NCBI GenBank assembly: GCA_002279065.1
Contig: NCKB01000002.1
Location: 1-64,000, forward strand
Source: Lysobacterales bacterium 15-68-25
Lineage (GTDB): Bacteria > Pseudomonadota > Gammaproteobacteria > Xanthomonadales > Rhodanobacteraceae
DNA: 64,000 nt
Reading direction: 5' to 3'
The notes under the pieces are model-generated. The model saw only the letters and a program-made list of their open reading frames with translations, ran no database searches and had not been told where the DNA came from. Below are positions 51,148-60,697 of the stretch, in pieces. How positions within the stretch are numbered: the stretch's first letter is position 1; the number at the start of each line of letters is the position of its first letter. Made by a program: the position numbers and the translations under genes.

Positions 51148-51750
51148 TCACCCCGGCGTGGCCAGCCGGGTCAGGCGCATCGCCAGCCAGCGCTGCACAT
51201 CCGGCCATTCGCCGGCCAGGACCGAATAGCACACCGTGTCGCGCAGGCTGCCGTCCGGGCGGCGCTTGTGGGCGCGCAACACGCCGTCTCGATGGGCGCC
51301 CAGCCGCTCGATCGCGCGCTGGGAGTCGAGGTTGCGGTGGTCGGTGTGGAACTCCACCGCCACGCAGCCGAGCCGCTCGAACGCATGGCCCAGCAACAGG
51401 CGCTTGCAGGCCGTGTTGAGGTGGCTTTTCTGCCAGCGCTTCGCGTACCAGGTGTAGCCGATCGCCACGCGCGGCAGCGTCGGGTCGAAATCGTAGTAGC
51501 GGGTGGAGCCGACGATCTCGCCGTAGCGTTTCTCGCGCACGGCGAACGGCAGCATCCGCCCCGTCGCCTGGCCGGTTAGCGCCGCGGCGATGTAGTCGGC
51601 CGAGGTGCCCGGCGGCGGCGCGCTGGTGAACCAGAGGTTCCACAGCTCGCCGTCGGCGGCCGCGGCCTCGAGGGCGGGAGCGTGGTCGGCATGCAGCGGC
51701 TCGAGCAGAACGTGGTCGTCCTCCAGGTGGACCGGGGCGAGCGACGTCAT
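51148..51750 (-). CDS. GNAT-family N-acetyltransferase
   Basis: GNAT acetyltransferase (200 aa) of the RimJ/RimL-like type: N-terminal [19 protein letters not shown], then [66 protein letters not shown], the acetyl-CoA binding core and substrate loop. The start at 51750 is supported by AAGGG; the ATG at 51768 would overlap the next gene. Substrate unknown. It converges on pssA with six bases between. Confidence 0.85.
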   Translation of the reverse strand: MTSLAPVHLEDDHVLLEPLHADHAPALEAAAADGELWNLWFTSAPPPGTSADYIAAALTGQATGRMLPFAVREKRYGEIVGSTRYYDFDPTLPRVAIGYTWYAKRWQKSHLNTACKRLLLGHAFERLGCVAVEFHTDHRNLDSQRAIERLGAHRDGVLRAHKRRPDGSLRDTVCYSVLAGEWPDVQRWLAMRLTRLATPG

Positions 51751-51760
51751 GCGAGGCCCT

Positions 51761-51967
51761 TCATGCATCCAGATCGGGGATCAGCTTGCTCTCCAGCCGC
51801 GCGATGGCGTCCTTGAGCAGCAGCTTGCGCTTCTTCATGCGGGTGATCTGCAGCTCGTCGCGGAAGCCGGTGGTCTGCAGATGGGTGACCAGCGCGTCGA
51901 GCTCGCGGTGCTCGCGCCGCAGCTCGAACAGGGTCTGGGCGATCGATGGCTGGTCCGGGTCCGTCAT
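51761..51967 (-). CDS. YdcH/DUF465 small coiled-coil protein
   Basis: A 68-aa protein matching the DUF465 family: [56 protein letters not shown], with the typical central [10 protein letters not shown]. Function unknown in the family. The ATG at 51967 gives the family length. It ends 10 bases before the GNAT start on the same strand. Confidence 0.85.
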   Translation of the reverse strand: MTDPDQPSIAQTLFELRREHRELDALVTHLQTTGFRDELQITRMKKRKLLLKDAIARLESKLIPDLDA

Positions 51968-52064
51968 GGCGCGCGCACGAAGGGGTAAGTGCGGAGTGTA
52001 CGCCTCCGGCCCGGGCGCGGTCAGCCGGCTACAATGTCGCGGTTTCCTCCCCGGTTCACGCCCG

Positions 52065-52946
52065 ATGTCCGCCAATCCCGATTCTTCCCGCAAGCAGGCC
52101 TACGAGGCCGGCAAGCTGGCCAAGCGCCTGCGCCACCAGGTCGGCCAGGCGATCGCCGACTTCAACATGATCGAGGACGGCGACAAGGTGATGGTCTGCC
52201 TGTCCGGCGGCAAGGACTCCTACACCTTGCTGGACATCCTGCTGTCGCTGAAGGCGAAGGCGCCGGTGCGCTTCGAGCTGATCGCGGTGAACCTGGACCA
52301 GAAGCAGCCGGATTTCCCCGCGCACGTGCTGCCGGACTACCTCACGGCGCGCGGCGTGCCGTTCCACATCATCGAGCAGGACACCTACAGCACGGTGACC
52401 CGGGTGATTCCCGCCGGCAAGACCATGTGCAGCCTGTGTTCGCGCCTGCGCCGCGGCGCGTTGTATTCGTGGGCGGCGGAAAACGGCATCACCAAGATCG
52501 CGCTGGGCCACCACCGCGACGACATCCTCGCCACGTTCTTCCTCAACCTGTTCCACCAGGCCAGCCTGAAGGCGATGCCGCCGAAGCTGCGCTCGGACGA
52601 CGGCCGCCACGTGGTGATCCGTCCGCTGGCCTACTGCAAGGAAAGCGACATCGCCGAATACGCAGCCCAGCGCGAATTCCCGATCATCCCGTGCAACCTG
52701 TGCGGCTCGCAGGAGAACCTGCAGCGCAAGCAGGTCGGGCTGATGATGGCCGAGTGGGAACGCCAGTTCCCGGGACGCGCCGAGACCATGTTCCGCGCGC
52801 TCGGCAACGTGGCTCCCTCGCAGCTGGCCGACCGCACGCTGTTCGATTTCGCCTCGCTCGGTTCGCGCGAGGGTGCGACGCGTGCCGATGCACACGGCTG
52901 GCTGGCCGGTTATGCTGGCGAGCCCGCCACGGATGATGCGGTTTAG
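52065..52946 (+). CDS. ttcA: tRNA 2-thiocytidine(32) synthetase
   Basis: ATP- and [4Fe-4S]-dependent enzyme that thiolates C32 of some tRNAs (293 aa). The PP-loop SGGKDS is at residues 47-52. The Cys motif [12 protein letters not shown] (CxxC) supplies the cluster, with the later [12 protein letters not shown]. The start at 52065 gives the normal N-terminus. It is intact and stands alone between divergent DUF465 and the aminotransferase. Confidence 0.95.
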   Translation: MSANPDSSRKQAYEAGKLAKRLRHQVGQAIADFNMIEDGDKVMVCLSGGKDSYTLLDILLSLKAKAPVRFELIAVNLDQKQPDFPAHVLPDYLTARGVPFHIIEQDTYSTVTRVIPAGKTMCSLCSRLRRGALYSWAAENGITKIALGHHRDDILATFFLNLFHQASLKAMPPKLRSDDGRHVVIRPLAYCKESDIAEYAAQREFPIIPCNLCGSQENLQRKQVGLMMAEWERQFPGRAETMFRALGNVAPSQLADRTLFDFASLGSREGATRADAHGWLAGYAGEPATDDAV

Positions 52947-52985
52947 ACGTCCAGACTTCCAATCCCCACCTCTTCGAGTACCGAC

Positions 52986-54185
52986 ATGTCCTTCTTTGCT
53001 TCCGTTGAAATGGCTCCCGGCGATCCGATCCTCGGCCTGACCGAGGCCTACGTCGCCGATCCGCGTCCGAACAAGGTGAACCTCGGCGTGGGCATCTACA
53101 CCGACGAGCAGGGCCGGGTGCCGGTGCTGAAAGCCGTGCAGCAGGTGGAGCAGGCGCTGGCGCGCGACACGCAGCCGCGCGGCTACCTGCCGATCGACGG
53201 CCTGCCGGCGTACAACCGGCTCAGCCAGGAGCTGCTGTTCGGCGAAGGCTCGCCGCTGCTCGAGGCCGGCCGCGTGGCCACCGCGCAGACCATCGGCGGC
53301 AGCGGTGCGCTGCGCGTGGCGGCCGACCTGCTCAAGCAGGTGGCAGGCGACAAGGCGCGCATCGCGATCAGCAACCCGAGCTGGGGCAACCACCATGTGG
53401 TGTTCCGCACCGCTGGCTTCCAGCTGCAGGACTACCGCTACTACGACGACGCCACCCGCGGCCTGGACTTCGCCGGCATGCTGGAAGACCTCGGCCAGCT
53501 GGAGCCGGGCACCGTGGTGCTGCTGCACGCCTGCTGCCACAACCCGACCGGCGTGGACCTGGAGCCGGCACAGTGGGCGCAGGTGGTGGAGCTGGTGAAG
53601 GAGCGCGGCCTGCTGCCGTTCGTCGACATGGCCTACCAGGGCTTCGACCAGGGCATCGACGCCGACGCCACCGCGGTGCGCATGTTCGCCGAGTCGGGCA
53701 TCGAGGCCTTCGTGGTGGCCAGCTCGTATTCGAAGTCGTTCTCGCTGTACGGCGAGCGCGTGGGCGTGCTGTCGATGGTCGGCGCCGATCGCGACGAGGC
53801 CGCGCGCCTGCGTTCGAAGATCAAGCAGACCATCCGCGCCAACTACTCCAGTCCGGCGGCCCACGGTGGTCAGCTGGTGGCCGGCGTGCTGGCCAGCAGC
53901 GAGCTGCGTGCGCTGTGGGAGAGCGAGTTGGGCGAGATGCGCGAGCGCATCCACGCCATGCGCGCCGGACTGGTGCAGAAGCTGGCCGCGCACGGCCACG
54001 AGTTCGGCTTCATCCAGCGCCAGGCCGGCATGTTCTCCTACTCCGGCCTGACCAAGCCGCAGGTCGAGCGCCTGCGCGAGGAGTTCGCGATCTATGCGTT
54101 GACCACCGGTCGCATCTGCGTGGCGGCGCTGAATACGCAGAACCTGGGCTATGTGGCCGATGCCATCGCGAAGGTGGTGGGCTGA
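52986..54185 (+). CDS. tyrB: class I aromatic/aspartate aminotransferase
   Basis: PLP-dependent aminotransferase (399 aa) close to TyrB/AspC; it transfers amino groups between aromatic or dicarboxylic amino acids and 2-oxoglutarate. Typical motifs are MAPGDPILGLTEAYVADPRPNKVNLGVGIYTDEQG, HACCHNPTGVDL and the PLP lysine Lys250 in SYSKSFSLYGERVG. The symbol is a judgement: AspC-type specificity cannot be excluded from sequence. A dispersed repeat follows it. Confidence 0.88.
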   Translation: MSFFASVEMAPGDPILGLTEAYVADPRPNKVNLGVGIYTDEQGRVPVLKAVQQVEQALARDTQPRGYLPIDGLPAYNRLSQELLFGEGSPLLEAGRVATAQTIGGSGALRVAADLLKQVAGDKARIAISNPSWGNHHVVFRTAGFQLQDYRYYDDATRGLDFAGMLEDLGQLEPGTVVLLHACCHNPTGVDLEPAQWAQVVELVKERGLLPFVDMAYQGFDQGIDADATAVRMFAESGIEAFVVASSYSKSFSLYGERVGVLSMVGADRDEAARLRSKIKQTIRANYSSPAAHGGQLVAGVLASSELRALWESELGEMRERIHAMRAGLVQKLAAHGHEFGFIQRQAGMFSYSGLTKPQVERLREEFAIYALTTGRICVAALNTQNLGYVADAIAKVVG

Positions 54186-54238
54186 AGGCGCCTGTCGCAG
54201 ACGGTGCGCGTTGCGCACGATAGCCTCGCTCCCGCTAG

Positions 54239-54323
54239 CCGTCATTCCAGCGAAAGCCGGAATCCAGCGCCTTTCGGGCGGCACAGCAGAGGCACTGGAT
54301 CCCGGCTTTCGCCGGGATGACGG
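54239..54323. repeat. dispersed intergenic inverted repeat (REP/MITE-like)
   Basis: Two 33-base arms, 54239-54271 and 54291-54323, match as inverted copies at 29 of 33 positions. Each contains the widespread GTCATTCC(C/A)GCGAAAGC element; read as protein it gives the familiar IPAKAGIQ/IPAFAGMT translation. It lies in the tyrB-rdgC gap and can form a long hairpin, so it may also stop transcription from tyrB. Confidence 0.85.
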
Positions 54324-54424
54324 TGAGGGGACCGGAGCTTCTTCGGGCGCCCCACAGCGCCAAGCCACACCCCTTCATTCAGCGGCCAGGGCGTCTCTCC
54401 CGGCCGCCCCAACACGGACACCGC

Positions 54425-55342
54425 ATGTTCTTCCGCAATCTGACCCTGTTCCGCTTCTCCCCCGCCGTCGCCGAAGACCTGAACCGCCTGGACGAGGCGC
54501 TCGCCGAGCACCGCCTGCGCCCGTGCGGGCCGATGGAAATGTCCACCCGCGGTTTCGTGCCGCCGGTCGGCCGCGGCGAGGAGGCGGCGCTCACCCATGC
54601 GGTGAACGCCTGCACCTGGCTCACCGTGGGTGGTGAGGACAAGCTGCTGCCGGCCGCCGTGATCAACGACGAGCTGCAGCGCAAGGTGCAGAAGATCGCC
54701 GAGGAAGAAGGTCGCAAGGTCGGTGGCCGCGAGCGCAAGCGGATCAAGGAAGACCTGCTCAACGAGCTGCTGCCGCGCGCCTTCGTGCGCAGCTCGCGGC
54801 TCTCCGCCTACGTCGACAAGAAGCACGGCTGGCTGGTGATCGACACCGCCAGCCGCAAGTCGGCCGAGAACGCGCTGAGCCAGGTGCGCGAGGCGCTGGG
54901 CAGTTTCCCCGCGGTGCCGCTGGCGCCGGAGGAGGGCCCGCGCGTGCTGATGACCGACTGGCTGGCCAACGGCACCCTGCCGCCCGGCCTCGCGCTGGGC
55001 GACGAGGTGGAGCTGCGCGACCCGGGCAGTGCCACCGGCGCCATCGCCAAGTGCCGCCGGCAGGAGCTGGACAGCGAAGAGATCAAGGAGCACCTGCGCA
55101 ACGGCAAGCAGGTGTTCCAGCTCGGCCTGGTGTTCGACGACCGCATGAGCTTCGTGCTCGGCGAAGACCTGGTGGTGCGCAAGCTGAAGTTCCTCGACGT
55201 GGTGCTCGACGAGATGGGCGACAGCCACCAGGACGCCGCCGCCGAGGCCGACGCCAGCTTCGCCCTGCTGACCCTGGAAATCGAGCGGCTGCTGGCCAAG
55301 CTGGAGGAGTGGTTCGGCCTGCCGCGGCCGGCCGACGCCTGA
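54425..55342 (+). CDS. rdgC: recombination-associated protein RdgC
   Basis: Ring-shaped DNA-binding protein (305 aa) that limits RecA action. The N-terminus MFFRNLTLFRFSP and GFVPPVGRGEEAALTHAV are characteristic; the C-terminus carries KLKFLDVVLDEM and the Glu-rich LALLTLEIERLLAKLEEWFG-like helix. Length matches the family. It stands between the dispersed repeat and the YgjP gene. Confidence 0.94.
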   Translation: MFFRNLTLFRFSPAVAEDLNRLDEALAEHRLRPCGPMEMSTRGFVPPVGRGEEAALTHAVNACTWLTVGGEDKLLPAAVINDELQRKVQKIAEEEGRKVGGRERKRIKEDLLNELLPRAFVRSSRLSAYVDKKHGWLVIDTASRKSAENALSQVREALGSFPAVPLAPEEGPRVLMTDWLANGTLPPGLALGDEVELRDPGSATGAIAKCRRQELDSEEIKEHLRNGKQVFQLGLVFDDRMSFVLGEDLVVRKLKFLDVVLDEMGDSHQDAAAEADASFALLTLEIERLLAKLEEWFGLPRPADA

Positions 55343-55476
55343 CATACGCAACCGTATGGCGATGATTTTCGCGGGTCGAGGCGCGACCGCTTGAATCATC
55401 ACCTCTCCGTCGCCAATCCCTGCCAGAATCCGATCGGGCCCCTCGCGGGGCCGTGTTTTCTGGCAGGCAACTGGGC

Positions 55477-56247
55477 ATGGCGCAGCAACTGGAAGGCGAC
55501 TGGCTGGAACTGGCGACCACGGGCGGCAGCACCATCCGCGTGCTGAAGGCCGCCCATCCGCGCGCGCGCCGCCTGCGCCTCACCGTCACCCCCAAGGGCG
55601 CCCGGGTCAGCTATCCGCGCGGCACCCATCCGGCCCAGGTCAGCGCCTTCCTGCGCAGCCATGCCGACTGGCTGGAGCAGAAGCTCGACGAGCTGAACCT
55701 GCTGGTCAAGCCGCTGCCGCCGCTGCGGGTCGGCCAGCCGGTGGAGATCCCGCTGCGCGGCGAGCGCGTGTGGCTGGACTGGGACGAAGGCCCGTACCCG
55801 CGCATCGCCAGCGGCGAGGGTGCGCTGACGCTGATCCTGCCGCGGCCGCACACCCGCGCCCTGCCGGTGGCGCGCGGTCTGCTCGCCTCGCACCTGGAAT
55901 CGCTGATCCGCCGTGACGTGTCGCGCTGGCTGGCGCAGTACGTTCCCCAGCTGGGCCTCGCCCCGACCGCGCTGAAGGTGCGCCCGCTGAAGAGCCTGTG
56001 GGGCAGCCTGGACACTCGCGACCGCATCAACCTCGACCTCGCGCTGGCGCTGGCGCCACCGCCGGCGCTGCGCTACGTGCTGGCCCACGAGCTGTGCCAC
56101 CTGAAGGTGCGCAACCACTCGCCGCGATTCTGGGCGCAGGTGGAGACCCTGTTCCCCAACTGGCAGGAGCAGCGCGACTGGCTGCGCCAGAACGGCGCCG
56201 TGCTGAAGGCCGAGCTGGACCGGCTGGTGGCCGACGTGGCGGACTAG
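55477..56247 (+). CDS. YgjP-like zinc metallopeptidase (M48/DUF45 family)
   Basis: A 256-aa metallopeptidase-like protein. The C-terminal domain has the zinc motif HELCHLKVRNHSPRFW (HExxH with a downstream His). Preceding WGSLDTRDRINLDLALALAPP is typical of the UTP pyrophosphatase/YgjP family. The N-terminal half is beta-rich (LRLTVTPKGARVSYPRG). The start at 55477 is preferred over GTG at 55453. It converges on the propeller gene with stop codons overlapping by four bases. Confidence 0.85.
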   Translation: MAQQLEGDWLELATTGGSTIRVLKAAHPRARRLRLTVTPKGARVSYPRGTHPAQVSAFLRSHADWLEQKLDELNLLVKPLPPLRVGQPVEIPLRGERVWLDWDEGPYPRIASGEGALTLILPRPHTRALPVARGLLASHLESLIRRDVSRWLAQYVPQLGLAPTALKVRPLKSLWGSLDTRDRINLDLALALAPPPALRYVLAHELCHLKVRNHSPRFWAQVETLFPNWQEQRDWLRQNGAVLKAELDRLVADVAD

Positions 56248-56897
56248 CCGGTACTTGCCTTCGCGCGCCCGGGGCGCCGCACGGTGCGCAGCTTGCCGCT
56301 GCTGCCGCCACCGCAGAAGAACCGGTCGGCGCCGTCGCACTCGAGCCCTGACACCGTCATCCCGGCCGGCATCTCCAGGCTCTCCAGCACCTCGCCGGTG
56401 CGCGCGTCGACGTGGCGCAGCTCGCTCTGCTCGCCTTCCCAGGTGGCATGCCAGAGCTCGCCGTCGACCCAGGTGACACCGGTGACGAAACGGTTCGATT
56501 CGATCGTGCGCAGGACCTCGCCGGTGTCCGGATCGACCTGGTGGATCCGGCGTTCGCGGTAGTGGCCGACCCACAGCGTGCCTTCGGCCCAGGCCAGCCC
56601 CGAGTCGCCGCCGTCGGCGGGTGCGGGGATCGTGGCAAGCACGGTGCCGGTCGCCGGATCGATCCGCTGGATGCGGTTCTCCGCGATCTGGAACAGGTGC
56701 GTGCCGTCGAACGCCGTGCCGGCGTGCGCGGCGACATCGAGCGAGCGCCGTGGCGCGCCGCTGGACGGGTCGATGGCCAGCAGGCGGTCGCCCGCGGCGA
56801 ACCAGACGTGCTCGCCGTCGTAGCTGACCCCGCCGATGCTCTCCACGCCCTCGAAAGGTCCGTGCTCGCGCATGACCTCGGCTGCCGCTCGCTTCAT
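56244..56897 (-). CDS. beta-propeller protein, glutaminyl-cyclase/streptogramin-lyase-like
   Basis: A 217-aa protein built of short propeller repeats: VSYDGEHVWFAAGDRLLAIDPSSG, TAFDGTHLFQIAENRIQRIDPATG, LAWAEGTLWVGHYRERRIHQVDPDTG, VTWVDGELWHATWEGEQSELRHVDARTG. Similar repeats occur in glutaminyl-peptide cyclotransferases and Vgb lyase, but no catalytic residues can be named. It has no signal peptide, so it is cytoplasmic. It lies 30 bases downstream of a regulator gene and is probably cotranscribed; the two may form a sensing pair. Confidence 0.65.
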   Translation of the reverse strand: MKRAAAEVMREHGPFEGVESIGGVSYDGEHVWFAAGDRLLAIDPSSGAPRRSLDVAAHAGTAFDGTHLFQIAENRIQRIDPATGTVLATIPAPADGGDSGLAWAEGTLWVGHYRERRIHQVDPDTGEVLRTIESNRFVTGVTWVDGELWHATWEGEQSELRHVDARTGEVLESLEMPAGMTVSGLECDGADRFFCGGGSSGKLRTVRRPGRAKASTG

Positions 56898-56927
56898 TCG
56901 TCCGCCCTCCGTGTCGATGGCGGCATC

Positions 56928-58148
56928 CTAGCCGCCCGGCAGCGGCGCGGGGAGCAACAAGGTCGTCGCGAATCCGGGTAGCGGGGGCGTGGTCCAGCGC
57001 CGCGCCCGCCCGCGCCCGAACGACCGGATCTTGCCGGCCGCGGCCAGTGCGTCGAGCGACCGCTGCACGGTGCGCTGGCTGGTTCCCAGCGCGAGCGCCA
57101 GCGCCGAGCTGGACCACGCCTCGCCGTCGGCGAGCAGGGCGAGCACCGTGGCATGCGCGGACGCCACCGGCCAGTCCAGCACGGCGACGCGACGATCGTC
57201 CGCTGGTGCCAGCACGAAGCCCTGCCGGGTCGCGTGCACCTCTGCGATTCCCCGTAGCGCCGCGCGCAGCCGGCCGATCTCGACCCGCAGCCGTGCGCGA
57301 TGGGACTCGTCCATCGCGCGGGTCCGGAAGGCCTGCCTGACCAGCGTCTCGCGAGGCACGTCCGCCGGCCAGGCCTCGCCGAGCAGGCGGGCCAGCGCGA
57401 ACAGCACCGGCCGGCTGGCCAGTGTCACGACGCGACCGGCAGCACGCAACGCGTGGCGGCAGGCATCCACCACCAGCGCGTCCGAAGCCAGCAGCGCCTC
57501 CACCTCGTCGAGTCGCAGCAGGCGTTCCGCGCCGTCGGCCCGCAGCCGCGCCGCCGGCGCGTGCAGCAGGTGCGAGGCGCCCTCCACCTCGGCGGCCAGG
57601 GCCGGGATGCCGGCACGCTGCGCGGCGTGCCGGGCACGGGCGATGGCATCGCCCGCCACCTTCGTGTGCAGCTGGCGCAGCGCAATACCCGCTTCGACCA
57701 ACGCATGCACGGCCTGCAGCGCCGGCGGCAGCGGCGCGGGATCGATGTAGTCGAGGGACCGCGCGGCTTCGTCGAGGCGGCCGATCAGCAGCAGGCGCCG
57801 GATCGCCAGGTACTGCGCATGCGCCGCGTTGATGCGATCGCCGTGCGCCTGCAGCGTCTGCCGTGCCGTTTCGAGCGCCCGGGTCGGCCAGCCCAGCTCG
57901 CGCGCGGCCAGCGCCACTTCGGCCTCGGCCACCACGCAACGTGCACGCGCCATCGCCTCGCCCGCGCCGAAAGCGCGCGCCGCGCGCCGCAGCAGGGCGT
58001 TCGCCTTGGCGAACTCGCCGAGCTGGGCCATAGCGATGCCACGCAGCGCGAGCGCCGGGGCGTCCCCGCGCAGGGCGACGCGCTTGAGCGCACCCAGCGG
58101 GTCGCCGGCGGCCAGTGCCTGCGCGGCAGCGGTGATCAGCGAGTCCAT
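56928..58148 (-). CDS. helical-repeat protein with C-terminal winged helix (putative regulator)
   Basis: A 406-aa protein that I cannot name. The N-terminal two thirds are Ala/Leu-rich helices in TPR-like pairs (AALALRGIAMAQLGEFAKANALLRRAARAFG, ALETARQTLQAHGDRINAAHAQYLAIRRLL). The C-terminus (about residues 340-400) is a winged helix: VLALLADGEAWSSSALALALGTSQRTVQRSLDALAAAGKIRSFGRGRARRW. It is divergent from the GST gene (129 bases), so control of that row is plausible. The architecture recalls SARP/LuxR-type bacterial regulators without their ATPase. Confidence 0.65.
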   Translation of the reverse strand: MDSLITAAAQALAAGDPLGALKRVALRGDAPALALRGIAMAQLGEFAKANALLRRAARAFGAGEAMARARCVVAEAEVALAARELGWPTRALETARQTLQAHGDRINAAHAQYLAIRRLLLIGRLDEAARSLDYIDPAPLPPALQAVHALVEAGIALRQLHTKVAGDAIARARHAAQRAGIPALAAEVEGASHLLHAPAARLRADGAERLLRLDEVEALLASDALVVDACRHALRAAGRVVTLASRPVLFALARLLGEAWPADVPRETLVRQAFRTRAMDESHRARLRVEIGRLRAALRGIAEVHATRQGFVLAPADDRRVAVLDWPVASAHATVLALLADGEAWSSSALALALGTSQRTVQRSLDALAAAGKIRSFGRGRARRWTTPPLPGFATTLLLPAPLPGG

Positions 58149-58277
58149 CGGGGCCTCATGCCATTCGCGCCAAAGTTGTCACTCCCAGCGTCCGATCCGC
58201 GCTGCCTAGCCTATCCCACGGTCACCGGCGGCCGCCGCGGCAGCCGGATTCTTCGATCCGCACGGGAGACAGATGCC

Positions 58278-58937
58278 ATGAACAAGATCGTTGTTTGGGG
58301 ATTCCGCTGGGCGCCGCCGTTCGCCCAGGGACTGGTACGCGACCTGCGCGTGCGCTGGGCGCTGGAAGAGGCCGGCCGCGCCTATGACGTCGAGCTGATC
58401 GACTTCGACGAGCGGCACGGTGACGCCTATCGCCGTCGCCAGCCGTTCGGGATGGTGCCGGCCTTCGAGGTGGACGGGCGCGGGCTGTTCGAGTCGGCGG
58501 CGATCGTCCATCGCATCGCCGAGGAGTCCGCCGTGCTGATGCCGCCCGACGCGGCTGCTCGCGTCGAGGTACTGAGCTGGATGTTCGCCGCCGTCAACAC
58601 GGTCGAGCCGCCGATCCAGCACCTGCTGGAGATGGACCTGCTGCATGCCGGCGAGCCTTGGGTGGCACTGCGTCGCCCCGCGGTGGTCGACACCGTGCGC
58701 GCAAGGCTGGACGCCCTGGCGGCCCGGCTCGACGGACGCGACTACCTGGTCGGCCGGTTCAGCGCCGCCGACATCCTGATGACCACCGTGCTGCGCTTCG
58801 CGCGCCACACCGACCTGGTCGAGGGGCATCCGGTGCTCGACGCCTATGTCCAGCGCTGCGAGGCGCGTCCGGCCTTCCACAAGGCCCTCGATGCCCAGCT
58901 GGCCGACTACGCCCGCCATGCGCCGGTTGCGGCCTGA
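58278..58937 (+). CDS. glutathione S-transferase family protein
   Basis: A 219-aa GST-fold protein. The N-terminal thioredoxin-like domain has RDLRVRWALEEAGRAYDVELIDF and FGMVPAFEVDGRGLFESAAIVHRIAE (Val-Pro and Glu-Ser glutathione contacts). The C-terminal helical domain ends at ADILMTTVLRFARHTDLVEGHPVLDAYVQRCEARPAFHKAL. It is the first gene of a plus-strand row with DUF899, DUF2182 and a methyltransferase-like gene, divergent from the putative regulator. Substrate unknown. Confidence 0.88.
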   Translation: MNKIVVWGFRWAPPFAQGLVRDLRVRWALEEAGRAYDVELIDFDERHGDAYRRRQPFGMVPAFEVDGRGLFESAAIVHRIAEESAVLMPPDAAARVEVLSWMFAAVNTVEPPIQHLLEMDLLHAGEPWVALRRPAVVDTVRARLDALAARLDGRDYLVGRFSAADILMTTVLRFARHTDLVEGHPVLDAYVQRCEARPAFHKALDAQLADYARHAPVAA

Positions 58938-58949
58938 CGAGCGGGAACG

Positions 58950-58971
58950 CGCGCCGGCCGTTGCCGGCGCG
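58950..58971 (+). terminator. hairpin between GST and DUF899 genes
   Basis: Perfect 9-bp stem CGCGCCGGC / GCCGGCGCG with a 4-base CGTT loop, 13 bases after the GST stop. No T-run follows, so it may be an attenuator or processing/stability element rather than a full terminator. Confidence 0.5.
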
Positions 58972-59021
58972 AGGGACCGTCGCAGCGCCGCTGCCCACGC
59001 CAAGAACGACAGGAGACGACG

Positions 59022-59807
59022 ATGACCATGCATGCCGTAGGCACCCGCGAACAGTGGCTCGAGCAACGCCTCGAACTGCTGGCCGCCGAGAAGGAGCTGA
59101 CCCGACGCAGCGACGAACTGGCGCGGCAGCGCCAGGCGCTGCCCTGGGTCCGCGTCGAAAAGACCTACCGGTTCGAGACCGGGGCGGGAAGCGTCACGCT
59201 GGCGGAACTCTTCCGCGGGCGCTCGCAACTGCTGATCTATCACTTCATGTTCGGCCCGGACTACGCGGCCGGCTGTCCAACCTGCTCGACCATCGCCGAT
59301 GGCTTCGACGGCTTCGCCACGCACCTGGCCCACCACGACGTCATGCTGATGGCGGTGTCGCGCGCGCCGTTCGCCAAGATCGAGGCGTACCGCCGGCGGA
59401 TGGGGTGGACGTTTCCCTGGGCGTCGTCGTTCGGCAGCGACTTCAACGCCGACTTCAACATCTCGTTCACCGAACAGCAGCAGCGCGACGGGGGCATCGC
59501 ATACAACTACCGGCAGGAGCCTCCCGCGTCGCAGATTCCCTTCCAGATGGGCAGGGAGGCCGGCGACGCATCGCCGCCCGTGCAGAACGCCGTGATGAGC
59601 GGGACCGATGTGTCGACCTACCTGCGCGAGCGGCCGGGCATGAGCGCCTTCGTGCTCGAAGACGGGGTCGTCTATCACACCTATTCCACTTTTGCGCGCG
59701 GGCTGGATGGCCTCTGGGGCATGTACCAGTGGCTGGACCGGGCACCACGGGGGCGCAACGAGGCGGGCATGTGGTGGCGTCGCCGCGACGAATACGGCAA
59801 CGGGTGA
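59022..59807 (+). CDS. DUF899 thioredoxin-like protein
   Basis: A 261-aa protein of the DUF899 family, a predicted thioredoxin-fold redox protein. The region SQLLIYHFMFGPDYAAGCPTCSTIADGFDGF holds the CPTC dithiol in the position of an active site, and KTYRFETGAGSVTLAELF and GWTFPWASSFGSDFNADFNISF are typical of the family. AGGAGA precedes the ATG. It is coupled by three bases to the DUF2182 gene. Substrate not known. Confidence 0.88.
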   Translation: MTMHAVGTREQWLEQRLELLAAEKELTRRSDELARQRQALPWVRVEKTYRFETGAGSVTLAELFRGRSQLLIYHFMFGPDYAAGCPTCSTIADGFDGFATHLAHHDVMLMAVSRAPFAKIEAYRRRMGWTFPWASSFGSDFNADFNISFTEQQQRDGGIAYNYRQEPPASQIPFQMGREAGDASPPVQNAVMSGTDVSTYLRERPGMSAFVLEDGVVYHTYSTFARGLDGLWGMYQWLDRAPRGRNEAGMWWRRRDEYGNG

Positions 59808-59810
59808 ACC

Positions 59811-60647
59811 ATGTGCGCCAGCGATCCGGTGTCCGGTCCGCGGGGCATGCGCCGAATGCTTCCGGCCTCCGCTGGCGACCGGGCCTTCCTCGGCGTGTCG
59901 GTGCTGCTCTTCGCCGTCGGCGCCACCGCGAGCATCGCCGGCGGCGTGTCGATGTCGGCCATGGGCGAAATGCCGATGCCCGGTGGCTGGATCCTGTCGA
60001 TGACGTGGACACGGGGCTGCGGGCAAACATGGCCCGACGTCGCGGCGAGCTTCCTCGGCATGTGGATGGCGATGATGCTGGCGATGATGCTGCCGTCGCT
60101 GGTGCCCGCACTATGGCGCTATCGCGCCGCGCTCGGCAGGGCGGGCGCGACGCGGCCGGGCCCGCTGGCGACGCTGGCGGGGGCGGGGTACTTCCTGGTG
60201 TGGAATGCGTTCGGGGCGGCGGTCTTCCCGCTCGGCGTCGTACTGGCGGCGATCGAGCTGCGGCAGCCGGCGCTGGCCCGCGCGGTGCCGCTGGTGTCCG
60301 GTGCGGTCGTCGTGCTCGCCGGCGCGTTCCAGTTCAGCCCCTGGAAGACCCGCCGGTTGGACGCCTGTGGTGGGCTGTCGAGCGGAGACGGTTCGCTGCC
60401 GGTCCGCGCCGCGGCTGCGTGGCGGGCCGGGCTGCGCCTTGGCTGGCATTGCAGCGGCAACTGTGTCGGCTTCACGGCGATCCTGCTGGTTCTCGGCGCG
60501 ATGGACCTCGGCGTGATGGCGCTCGTCACCGTCGCGATCACGGCGGAGCGCCTGGTACCCGCGCGCCACGGCGCGACCAGGACCATCGGCCTGGTGATGC
60601 TGGTGGCCGGAGGCGCGCTGATCGTCCGCGGCATCGGGCCGGGGTGA
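59811..60647 (+). CDS. DUF2182 integral membrane protein
   Basis: A 278-aa protein with about six or seven membrane segments, starting FLGVSVLLFAVGATASIAGG. The Met-rich MWMAMMLAMMLPSLVPALW is the DUF2182 hallmark and suggests metal binding; a second conserved part is LRLGWHCSGNCVGFTAILLVLGAMDLGVMALV with His and Cys. The family is often linked with copper or metal handling but is not characterised. Its ATG is three bases after the DUF899 stop. Confidence 0.82.
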   Translation: MCASDPVSGPRGMRRMLPASAGDRAFLGVSVLLFAVGATASIAGGVSMSAMGEMPMPGGWILSMTWTRGCGQTWPDVAASFLGMWMAMMLAMMLPSLVPALWRYRAALGRAGATRPGPLATLAGAGYFLVWNAFGAAVFPLGVVLAAIELRQPALARAVPLVSGAVVVLAGAFQFSPWKTRRLDACGGLSSGDGSLPVRAAAAWRAGLRLGWHCSGNCVGFTAILLVLGAMDLGVMALVTVAITAERLVPARHGATRTIGLVMLVAGGALIVRGIGPG

Positions 60648-60697
60648 GTCGGATCGAACGTGACTTGCCGGTCGCCGCCCGACGCAGGCACGCTGCG

